Shown piece after piece: positions 1-8,100 of a DNA stretch of 18,571 nucleotides. Within the stretch, counting starts at the first letter, position 1. The number at the start of each line of letters is the position of its first letter. The notes beneath the pieces are model-generated. The model was not told the DNA's origin, did no database searches, and worked only from the letters and a program-made list of their open reading frames with translations. A program made the translations under genes and the position numbers. Origin of the DNA: CAVZRC01 sp052148775 (GTDB lineage: Bacteria > Planctomycetota > Planctomycetia > Isosphaerales > Isosphaeraceae); assembly GCA_052148775.1 (NCBI GenBank), contig JBKQHM010000057.1:1-18571 (forward strand). The letters run 5' to 3'.

Positions 1-1030
1 TGCTGGCGAAGAAGTCGATGGCGTAGGTGTCGCCCGAGGTGCCGTTGACGGTGTAGTCGATCGTGGTCAGGTTGGTGACCGAGGTGTAGGCCAGGTCCGA
101 GGGCGGCTGTAGGATATCGGCGGAGCCCGACAGGGCGATGGCCGTGCCGGTATTACTGTAGATCAGATTCTGACGGATCGAATTGCCCGTGCCCGAGTTG
201 ATGTTGATGCCGTCGCCCGTGTTGAAGGCGATGGTGTTGCCGGCACTGCTGACGGTTGCGCCGATCGTGTTGTTCGAGGCGCCCCCGGCGATGTCCACTC
301 CATCGCGGTTTGGGAGGCTCCCGCCCTGGGAATCGGTGCCGATCCAGTTGGAGGCCACGAGGTTGTTCGAAGCGGCCGACCCGCCGATTGAAACCCCGGC
401 CCCGGTATTAAAGCCGATCACGTTGGCGGCGCCCGTCGTGGTCCCGCCGATGGTGGTCTGACCGACATCGTCCACCAGGACGCCAATCTGATTCGCCCCG
501 TTCGTCCCGTTCGTCGTGACGCCGAGGTAGTTGGTCGCGATCGTGTCGCCGCTCGATTCCACGTGGATGGCAGCGGCGCCGAAATTGACGATCGACAGGC
601 CCTGGATCGTGCTGCCCTCCGAGACGGAACCCAGCACGAATCCGTCGATCGCACCGCTGCCGCTCTTCTCGCCGATCGTGACGACCGGCACGGGATCGGC
701 CGGGTTGTAGCCGTTCTGGCTGGTGCCGTCGATCAGCACCGCGTGGGTGAGCGTCAATGTCGATGCCAGGTCGATCTCCAGCTCATTCGCGGGCAGCGCG
801 AACTGGATCGTGTCGATGCCCGAATCGGCAGGGTCGCTGTTGACCAGGTTGACGACGTAGGGGAGCGAACCCGCGTCGGACGATCCCACCGTGGCATCAT
901 CCGAATTGGTGTTTACCGTGTACGTCGTCGACAGCATGAAGCGGTCCTCACACCGCTCCAGCCCCAGCTCGATCGCTCGCCGCCGGCCGTGACTCCGCTC
1001 ACGACGCCCTGTCCGGTTGAACGGCTTCAT
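1..1030 (-). CDS. Secreted parallel beta-helix repeat protein, 5' part (runs off window)
   Basis: About 343 codons are open from an ATG at 1030 to the window edge with no stop, so the C-terminus is missing. The N-terminus is Arg-rich and leads into LERCEDRFMLS (about residues 24-34), a form of the L-E-x-x-E-D-R-x-x-L-S motif recurrent at the start of large planctomycete surface proteins; no classical hydrophobic signal peptide is seen. From about residue 110 there are short Gly/Asn-rich coils with the recurring pattern N-x-I-G-T/V-T/D-x-x-G (for example NYLGVTTNG, NWIGTDSQG) and repeated NTIAFNTGDGI-like strands. This is typical of right-handed parallel beta-helix (PbH1, pectate-lyase-like) domains. 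The last visible residues (TIDYTVNGTSGDTYAIDFFAS) look like the beta-sandwich that often follows such helices. It probably acts at the cell surface in adhesion or glycan binding; the ligand is unknown. It is divergent from the next gene. Confidence 0.85.
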   Translation of the reverse strand, partial: MKPFNRTGRRERSHGRRRAIELGLERCEDRFMLSTTYTVNTNSDDATVGSSDAGSLPYVVNLVNSDPADSGIDTIQFALPANELEIDLASTLTLTHAVLIDGTSQNGYNPADPVPVVTIGEKSGSGAIDGFVLGSVSEGSTIQGLSIVNFGAAAIHVESSGDTIATNYLGVTTNGTNGANQIGVLVDDVGQTTIGGTTTGAANVIGFNTGAGVSIGGSAASNNLVASNWIGTDSQGGSLPNRDGVDIAGGASNNTIGATVSSAGNTIAFNTGDGININSGTGNSIRQNLIYSNTGTAIALSGSADILQPPSDLAYTSVTNLTTIDYTVNGTSGDTYAIDFFAS

Positions 1031-1741
1031 AAAGCTCTGGTCCCTGGGAAGATATGGCACGCGATCACGCTAAGTCCTGCTCCCTCGAGCGATGCACCCG
1101 CGCAGGCCCGATTCGATCTCCAAGTATAACATTCATGCGGTCTTGGTTGCATAGGTGGGTCGTGCGGTTATTCCCCTATTTTCCGAACAACTCCATCGAC
1201 GACGGAACGGGATCGAGTCTCCACGGGGGCGGAGCGCGTTCGTTTGAGGGGTTAGTCGGATCCTCGGGATGGTTGGAAATTGCTGCCCCATCGTGCTCGC
1301 TGGGCTGCTCCGCGGATCGCCTTCTTATCCAGCCAGAACCGTCGCCACGAGCTCCGCGGCTTCTCGAGGGCTGTCGCGCGTCGATCAACCAAACCAATAT
1401 AACCACCGAATTTCTCCAATCCAAAGAATCCCATGAAAATCGCCCAGTTTTACGCAACGCAAGGATAGAGAGGGAAAAAAGGTTTGCTCACGAGGTGATC
1501 GACGAGGAGTAAGAGCGATCTGTCAGCCAACGGTTCAACGTCCGGCATCCGGGTCGGGCAGCGTTCTCCGGACAAGCCGCCCATCAGTCTGGGCCGCTGT
1601 AATCGATAGAATCGATAAAGTTGCTGCGGTTGCTCGCCGATGAAGAATCGTGAAGGAAGAACATCAGGAGGGGGATGACGGCGAGCGCGGTAGATCGGGT
1701 AGGGTTCGAGGGTGATTCGGCGAAGTTGGGGGGATCAACGT
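1031..1741. other. Divergent intergenic region, no gene supported
   Basis: About 710 bp separate the divergent beta-helix and HEAT-like genes, so promoters for both are expected here. GC content falls below the surroundings around 1385-1470. A direct repeat AATCGATA occurs at 1601-1608 and 1610-1617, each copy containing the palindrome ATCGAT. Short open frames here have no recognisable domain and no convincing ribosome binding site. I cannot assign -35/-10 boxes with confidence. Confidence 0.5.
1728..1734 (+). promoter_or_regulatory. Ribosome binding site deciding the start of the HEAT-like protein
   Basis: A G-rich GGGGGGA tract ends 7 nt before the ATG at 1742. It favours that ATG over the in-frame GTG at 1712, which would place ten polar or charged residues in front of the signal peptide. 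Confidence 0.55.
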
Positions 1742-3061
1742 ATGCCGTCCCGAATGGCATGGTTAGCGGGACTCATGGTCATCGCGATCGGGTCGCCCGC
1801 ATTGCGTGCGCAGGGCCTCGGCCTGCCGGCGGGCGTTGGGACGGGGATTCCGACGGGAGGAGCCGCCGGCGCGGCCGGTCTGGGGACCTCGGCATCGGGC
1901 GCCTCGGCGGCGGCGGGATCCACGGGGTTTTGCGCCAATCTGGCGGCGTGCTTCCAGAAGTGCCAGGCCAAGTTCTGCGCCAGCCAGTTCGGCCAGATGC
2001 TCGGCAGCCTGGGCTCCGGCCCGGTGGCGAGCGTGACCGGCGGCTTCCTGCCTTCGATCTGCCCGCCTCCGGGTACGCTTCCCGGGGGTGCGGCGGCCGG
2101 CCCGCCCGGCAGCGCGGCGTCCACGGCCGCGGCCATCCAGGCCAGCGAGGCCAACGCCAAGGCCCGCGTCGCTGCGATCGAGTACCTCGGGACCGTGGAT
2201 TGCGCACGATGGCCCGAGGCCCAGAAGGCCCTGATCAACGGACTGCGCAAGGATCCGAACGAGTGTGTGCGCTTCGCCGCCGCGCGGGCGCTCAACAGCG
2301 GATGCTGCTGCGACAAGAAGGTGATCGACGCCCTGCGGATCTGCGTCTCGGGTGAGACGACCGACGGAGATCCCGCCGAGAATTCGTGTCGGGTCAAGGC
2401 CGCCGCCTTCTCGGCCCTGCAGAATTGCCTGATGCGCGTCCCGGAGGACCTTCCTCCCGAGACATTGCCTCCGGCGCCGGAAGGTGGCCAGCCCTCGCTG
2501 ACTCCCCTGCCCCCGGCCCCTGAGGGCCGGAGGACCGAGCGTCCCGCCTCGGCGAACACCCACATCGCCACCGCCTACAACCCGCGGCCGAGCGGCCCGA
2601 TCTCCTACGAAGATCGACTCAAGCACAAGACATTCTCCCAGACGGTCGACGAGGCCCGGCGCACTTTGTTCCGAGTGTCGCAGACTCCTAAACCGCCGGC
2701 CGTGCTGCCGGCCGGACAGCGAAGCCTGTTTGGCGCGCTGACCAAGGCCCGCAACGAGGTCGGCGCGGCACAGCTCCAACGTGCCCGCGAGCAGGGTCTG
2801 GTGCCGCCCCGGCCGGACCAGCCGAGCCCCGAGCCAGCTCCATTCCCGTCCGGTAACGGCGTCGAACCGGCCTCGTTTTCACCGGCCTCGTCCGGGATGC
2901 CTACGGCGACACCCGGAACGGCTGCGGACGGGACCGGGACCGCCCCCGAGGCAGGCCTGGAGGGCCCCGGCCCGATATCCAACGCCGAGCCGTCGCCGGC
3001 CACGAGGTCGAACGCACGCCGGGGGCTCATCGGGATGCTCTTCCAGCCCCGCGGCGACTGA
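1742..3061 (+). CDS. Exported Cys-rich HEAT-like repeat protein with Pro-rich tail
   Basis: A 439-aa protein. Residues 1-23 form a signal peptide: a short basic start, a hydrophobic core and a likely cleavage after ALRA. A Gly/Ala-rich stretch follows, then a Cys cluster (FCANLAACFQKCQAKFC, about residues 61-77). Around residues 133-233 are paired helices with HEAT/PBS-lyase-like character: AKARVAAIEYLG, then LRKDPNECVRFAAARAL and CRVKAAAFSALQNC. The CCCDKK motif in this part adds further cysteines. The C-terminal half is Pro/Ala/Ser-rich and probably disordered, with the short repeat PPAPEG twice and a basic end. It is presumably a periplasmic or surface protein that binds other proteins. 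Its own function is unknown and I do not recognise a named family. It lies upstream of another Cys-rich exported protein on the same strand, 356 bp away. Confidence 0.8.
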   Translation: MPSRMAWLAGLMVIAIGSPALRAQGLGLPAGVGTGIPTGGAAGAAGLGTSASGASAAAGSTGFCANLAACFQKCQAKFCASQFGQMLGSLGSGPVASVTGGFLPSICPPPGTLPGGAAAGPPGSAASTAAAIQASEANAKARVAAIEYLGTVDCARWPEAQKALINGLRKDPNECVRFAAARALNSGCCCDKKVIDALRICVSGETTDGDPAENSCRVKAAAFSALQNCLMRVPEDLPPETLPPAPEGGQPSLTPLPPAPEGRRTERPASANTHIATAYNPRPSGPISYEDRLKHKTFSQTVDEARRTLFRVSQTPKPPAVLPAGQRSLFGALTKARNEVGAAQLQRAREQGLVPPRPDQPSPEPAPFPSGNGVEPASFSPASSGMPTATPGTAADGTGTAPEAGLEGPGPISNAEPSPATRSNARRGLIGMLFQPRGD

Positions 3062-3160
3062 GGCCGCCTCGCCCCGTGCCGGATTCGCACGGGAGGTCCG
3101 TCGATACGCCGGTAACTACCGTACCCCGGGCCCGGGGCTCATGAAGGGATCGGATGGAAG

Positions 3161-3240
3161 ACTTCAAATTCACACTTGAAATTTTTTTAAAAATAATCAT
3201 TTAATTAAGCTTTTTTTGGAATATTGAATCTGTTAATCTG
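3161..3240. promoter_or_regulatory. AT-rich island, candidate promoter/terminator region
   Basis: Only 16 of 80 bases are G or C, in an otherwise GC-rich window. It contains a weak inverted repeat (TTCAA at 3163-3167, TTGAA at 3176-3180) followed directly by a T-run, as in a weak intrinsic terminator for the upstream gene. Further A/T tracts could serve as an UP element or promoter for the beta-barrel gene starting at 3418. The role is inferred from composition and position only. Confidence 0.35.
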
Positions 3241-3403
3241 GAATCATCAGATCTGCTTTTCTCGTCCGGTTCCCGTCAAGTCTGCCCGGATTCCTGTCTG
3301 CCACGTCCGATCGAGGACAGTCCGCGCCCATCCATTCTTCGGCCCTGTGCCCCGGCACGACCCACATCTCTGTGCCGGCGGGAACGGGACTCGGGGGCGC
3401 GAA

Positions 3404-3409
3404 AAGGAG
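3404..3409 (+). promoter_or_regulatory. Shine-Dalgarno AAGGAG for the beta-barrel protein
   Basis: AAGGAG lies 8 nt upstream of the GTG at 3418. It is one of the clearest ribosome binding sites in the window and supports a GTG start directly before a good signal peptide. Confidence 0.65.
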
Positions 3410-3417
3410 CAAGTCGC

Positions 3418-4845
3418 GTGACCAGAACGGCCAGGAACACAGGTCGCATCTTTCTCGGTGCGTGGTCGCTGATCGTCCCGTTGCTGGCGGCCGCGCCGGT
3501 CCGTGCCGGCGACGAGACCGCGACGACGGCCGTCGCCTCCGATCCGTCCTCGACGTCGGCCGTGACACCCGCGCCGGCTCGTTCGAAGATCCCGCCACCA
3601 CGCGACTGGTCGCGGACCGGCGTTCAAGGCACCAAGGCGACCGATCCGGCGACATCGGCTCCGGCCGCCGCCCTCGCCGCCAATCCGGTGCCGTTGCCCT
3701 CCCAGCCTCAGGGGGCGAACCTGGCCCAGTCCTTGGGCCTGACCCCGGGCCCTGAGCCGGTCCAGGTGGATCTCGTGGCGGTCCGGGCGAAGACCGATGC
3801 CCAGGTCAATCCGGCCGGCTGTGCGACGTGCGGTGGATACCATGGACTCGGCGACGGGTCGGTCTTGCACGATGCGATCGGCTGCTCCGGCGGCAGTTGC
3901 ATCCCCGGTCGCCAACCGTGCTATCCGCCGGCCAATCCGTGCAACACGGTCATCGGCGCATTCTGTCAGAACCTTTATCAATGCCTCTGCTGCCCCGATC
4001 CTTGCTATCAGCCCTCTTGGGTCCCCGCGGCGAATGCCTCGTTCTTCGCCGACTACGCCCGTCCGCGGACGGTGACCCGCCTGCGATACGACAACCTCGA
4101 GTCGATGACCCGACCCGACCGCAACCAGTTCTGGATCCAGGGCGTGGTCCCGACCCGCAACAACGCCCGGACGATTACTGATCCCCGCGCCCGGCTCCAG
4201 CAGTTCTACGTCTACCAGGAGGCGGCCGGCCAGCGCGGCAGTTTCTTCATCGAATATCCCTACCGACAGATCAACGAGAACTACGCACCCACCCAGGCGG
4301 GCTTCAGTGACCTGAACTTCGGCATCAAGTCGCTGATGTTCGACTGCGAACTGTTGCAGATCACCTTCCAGTTCCGGACCTACACGCCGACTGGCAACAG
4401 CATGCTCAACCTGGGAACGGGGCACTTCTCGCTGGACCCCTCGATCCTGGCCAGCCTGAAGTTGGGCCCAACGACCTATTTCCAGGGCCAGTGGGGCAAC
4501 TGGATCCCCCTGGCCGGCAACCAGAACCTGGCCGGCGGCGTCTTCTACTCGCTGATGAGCCTCAACCAGGTGCTGGCCTACCCCACGCCGGATAGCCCGC
4601 TGATCGCCACGCTCGAGATGGACGCCTGGTCATTCGAGAACGGCGGCTACACTGCCGGCATCGCGCCGGGCCAGAAACCGATCTATGTCGAGAAGGGGGG
4701 CGGCGTATCTTACTTCAACATCGGCCCCGGCCTCCGGCAGTCGATCTGCAACCGGGTCGACTTTGGAGGCGCCATCACCTGGGCGACCAGCACGGCCCAC
4801 TGGGCCGAGCCCTGGTTCCGCTTCGAGGCCCGGTTCCTCTTCTGA
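3418..4845 (+). CDS. Exported Cys-rich protein with probable outer-membrane beta-barrel
   Basis: A 475-aa protein starting at GTG. Residues 1-30 form a signal peptide (basic start, hydrophobic core, likely cleavage after PVRA). A Ser/Thr/Pro/Ala-rich low-complexity segment runs to about residue 125. Then 11 cysteines lie within C135-C196, including CATC, QCLCC and PDPC, suggesting a disulfide-rich plug or a metal-binding module. From about residue 215 onward the protein alternates polar and hydrophobic residues in strand-like segments rich in aromatics and Gly (for example FSDLNFGIKSLMF, LQITFQFRTYTPTGN, WFRFEARFLF), and it ends in Phe, as many outer-membrane beta-barrels do. It resembles the broad phenol-degradation MetA/transporter-like barrel group, but I do not claim membership. 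It could be an outer-membrane channel. Whether it belongs functionally with the giants starting 277 bp downstream is unknown. Confidence 0.75.
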   Translation: MTRTARNTGRIFLGAWSLIVPLLAAAPVRAGDETATTAVASDPSSTSAVTPAPARSKIPPPRDWSRTGVQGTKATDPATSAPAAALAANPVPLPSQPQGANLAQSLGLTPGPEPVQVDLVAVRAKTDAQVNPAGCATCGGYHGLGDGSVLHDAIGCSGGSCIPGRQPCYPPANPCNTVIGAFCQNLYQCLCCPDPCYQPSWVPAANASFFADYARPRTVTRLRYDNLESMTRPDRNQFWIQGVVPTRNNARTITDPRARLQQFYVYQEAAGQRGSFFIEYPYRQINENYAPTQAGFSDLNFGIKSLMFDCELLQITFQFRTYTPTGNSMLNLGTGHFSLDPSILASLKLGPTTYFQGQWGNWIPLAGNQNLAGGVFYSLMSLNQVLAYPTPDSPLIATLEMDAWSFENGGYTAGIAPGQKPIYVEKGGGVSYFNIGPGLRQSICNRVDFGGAITWATSTAHWAEPWFRFEARFLF

Positions 4846-5108
4846 CCGCGAGCCCTGGCCGGACGGTTTCGGTCGTTGCTGTCACCCTATGCCGAGGCTC
4901 GGCGTTCCGCGCGGCGGCTCCGCGGCCATCGCCCGTTGCTCTCACGGCCGGCCCAGGTCCCAAGCACTGCGCCCTACGCAATCTGCTTCAACCGAATCGC
5001 ACGGCGGATTCTGCTCGAGAGGCATTTTTCTATTCCGATCCACCGACCGGACACCGTAGCATAGATCGGTCAAGAACTCGTGGAGTTCGCAGTGGTCGGG
5101 AAGTCGAC

Positions 5109-5112
5109 GGAG
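5109..5112 (+). promoter_or_regulatory. Ribosome binding site of the first giant gene
   Basis: GGAG lies 10 nt before the ATG at 5123 and supports that start. The 277-bp gap before the gene (4846-5122) shows no other gene and no clear terminator hairpin. Confidence 0.5.
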
Positions 5113-5122
5113 ATTCACATCA

Positions 5123-8100
5123 ATGGCGGATGATCGCTCGCAGGCCAGTCGGCGCTCCTGGCGGGGGAAGTCCGAGCCCGAGCGGCGCGAACCGCTGGCA
5201 CGTACCGAGAAATCCACTCACAGGTGGTCCGATCGGAGCACTCGACCCGGGGCTGACCAGCCATCGGGCTCGCGGCCGTTCGGTTTGATCGCCGGACTCG
5301 TTGCGTTCGCGGCCTGCCTGGGTCTGGTCATCTGGCTCATCTGGATGATCAACCCGCCCCGGCCTGCGGGGGTGTTACTCCTGGGTGCGGATTACGCGAC
5401 GAACCTCGCCGTGCCGCACAATGCCCTGGGTTACCGGGGCCTCAAGGGCATCGAGCGACTCTCCCGGGCGCCCAGGCCGTGGACCTTGTTCAATCCCGCC
5501 AGGCTCGAGCTGATCCATAACCCGAACGACCGGGATGTCCTGGAGACGGCCGACGATTGGCAGGCGGTGATCACCTCGCTCAAGAAGGGTTTCGGCGAGC
5601 CGACCCTGATCCTGGTCCTGGCCCTGAATGGGGGTTCCGACTCGGCCGGGGCCTACCTCATGCCCAACCAGTTGAAGCGGCCGGAAGACCGTCTGGACAT
5701 GAAGGCCGTGATCGCCTCGATGAAGGAGTTGCCGCCCGAGAAGGCCAAGATCCTGGTGGTCGAGGGGGCGCAGGTCGAGTCGGACTGGCGGCTGGGCATG
5801 CTCCACAACGATTTCGCGCGTCGGCTCAAGGAACTCGAGCCCGAGATCCGCGCCGTGCCCAACCTCTGGGTCCTGAGCGGTTGCGACGAGGATCAGCGGT
5901 GCTGGTCCTCCGAAGGCTTGGGTCGGACCATCTTCCATTACTACATCACCGAGGCGCTCCGGGGCGGCGGCGCGGCCGGCTCCGACGGGCGTCTCTCGCT
6001 CGAGGAACTTTACCGATACGTGCGTGAGAACGTGCGGGCCTGGGCCTGGACCGCACGGGGGGCCGTCCAGGAACCGGTCCTGATCCCGGGCCCGTACGGC
6101 GCCGGCGGCGCCGGGGCCTCCCAGCCGTCGCACCTCGACCCGACGTCGGTCCACCTCGCCACGGTCGAGGACGCGCCGTCGGCCGAGGCTCCCCCGCCGC
6201 CGCCGCGCGATGCCCTCGCCGGTGCGTGGCAGGCATTCCGACGGCTCGACACGCTGGTCCCCCACCCTTCGACCTATTCGCCCCTTCGCTGGCGCGCCTA
6301 CGGGGCCGCACTCGTGCGGTACGAGCAACTTCTTCTCGCCGGCGCTACCGAGGCCGCCCAGCCGGTCGGCGAGCAGCTCTCGCGGCTCGAGCAGGCCATC
6401 CGCAAGGATCGCACCCTGAGTGGCCTGGGAGCCTCCGCCGGGGTCAACCTGGTGATGGATGCGCTCAACGGCGGGGCGAAGGATCGACCCGAGCCGTCCG
6501 GTTTCGACAAGCTCTTCCAGTCCGCCGATGATCTGGACGCCCAGAAGATCTGGGAGGGCCTTCGCGAGGGCGAGACCAAGGGCGACGAGGGGAGCGGATC
6601 GGTCCGGCCGCTCCGGAACCGACTGGCCGAGTACCTGCTGCGTCGAGCCCAGGACGAACCGGATCAGAACCTTCCGCGTGCCGCGAACGACATCCGCCTG
6701 ACCGGGATCGCGGGCGAGCCCCTCCCGGCCGAGTCCCACTTCCTGCGGATGCTCCAGTCGCCTCCGCTCGCGGGTCGCCCGCCTTCCTTCTGGAGTCTCG
6801 CGTCCCAGGCCCCTCGCGTTCGCGTCCTGGCCGAGCGTGCGGCGATGGGCCTGTCTCCCCGGGCGGATGGGTACCCCTACTGCGAGCAGGTCCACGCCTG
6901 GACCCGCCCCATCGTCGAGCAAGCTGATGGCAATCGACGGACCGGCGAGGATCAACTCTTCGCCGCCGATGAACGGACCTGGGGCCTGGCCCGGAAAGAC
7001 CTGGAGATCGCCGAGGCCGGCTACCACAAGGCACAGGCCCTGGCCGTCGCGATCCGGTCGGCGCTGTCGGTCCGCGATCGCGCCTTCGCAGTCTTGCCCG
7101 AGTACTCGCGATGGCTGGTCCATCGCCAACCGGACCAGTCCGTCGATGAGCTGGCCGCCCGGGTCCAGACGCTCTGGGACAATGCCCACCAGCTTTCCCG
7201 GATGCTGGCGCAATCCGATCAGGGGGCCGAACTCACCAAGATCCAGCAGGTAGCGCAAAGCCTCGATTCGGGCCTCGGACAACTTGTGGAACAGTTCGTT
7301 CGAGAGCGCGCGAGGATCGCCAAAGACCGGCTCAATCAGGACTGGGAGGACGACACCGCCGCCGCGGCCGTCCTCTTCCCCGACGATGAGGATTTGACGG
7401 TTCGAAAAGGCATCTGGGACCGGCTGGACGACATTCGCCTCCATGACGTGGCCGTCGCCCGATCGCCGTCCACGAACTCCGACGGGGCCGATCGACCCGA
7501 TCCCGCTCGGATCGCCGCGGCCGCCCGCCGAGACGCCGCGATCGAGGGAAACCTGGCGCTCTCGGCCCTCGGCGAGGCCTGGTTCGGCCACGCCGGCTTC
7601 AAGGATTTCGACCAGGGCGATTACCGCAAGACGCGCGAGCGCCTCGCCGCACTGCCGGGTCGAGCCGATGAGGCCAATCCCTGGTGGAAGGAAGCGGCGA
7701 GCCTGGGAGACCGGATCGGCCAGCGATTCCGCGCCCTTCGCGGCACGATCGCCGCCCTGTCCGACGAGGGTCGAGGGATCGCCGACTTCTCCGCGTTCCA
7801 AGCCCGGCTGTCCGAGGCCGATGGACTGGCCCGGCTGGTCGACCGCGGCGAAGAGCCACCGGCCTCCTCATCCGTCGAGCCCTCGACGCGATACCGCCAG
7901 GCGCGTGTGCATGACCTCCTGGTCTGGATGGCCGACCGGGCCTGGCGCGACCACTGGTACGGCGAGGATCCCGCCGCCCCGCCGTATTACCAGGGCATCG
8001 TCGCCCGACTCTTCAATGATGCCCAGGCCCTGTTCCCGGACCTCCGAGAGGCCGATCAGAAGCGCCGACAGGATCTGAGCGCGCCGGGGCGATTGGCCCT

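Larger units (their letters stand above)
3062..3417. other. Intergenic region with a perfect palindrome and an AT-rich island
   Basis: This 356-bp gap starts GC-rich and holds a perfect 14-bp palindrome of C4G3C3G4 form at 3124-3137. It then switches abruptly to an AT-rich island (3161-3240) before returning to GC-rich DNA. No protein-coding frame is convincing. Confidence 0.55.

Noticed and set aside
1054..1512. A 152-aa plus-strand frame in the divergent intergenic region
   Set aside because: No ribosome binding site, no domain, mixed composition, and it spans the likely promoter region of both flanking genes.
1675..2355. A 226-aa plus-strand frame overlapping the HEAT-like gene
   Set aside because: Its translation is Arg/Gly-rich as expected for a +1 shadow; the overlapping frame has a signal peptide, a Shine-Dalgarno and structured repeats.
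3105..3140. Palindromes near 3105-3137 as an intrinsic terminator
   Set aside because: The C4G3C3G4 palindrome has no loop and no T-run directly after it; the T-run at 3182 follows only a 5-bp stem.
5123..6090. Active caspase/metacaspase protease
   Set aside because: The fold landmarks are present, but the His and Cys positions read N169 and A216, so activity is not supported.
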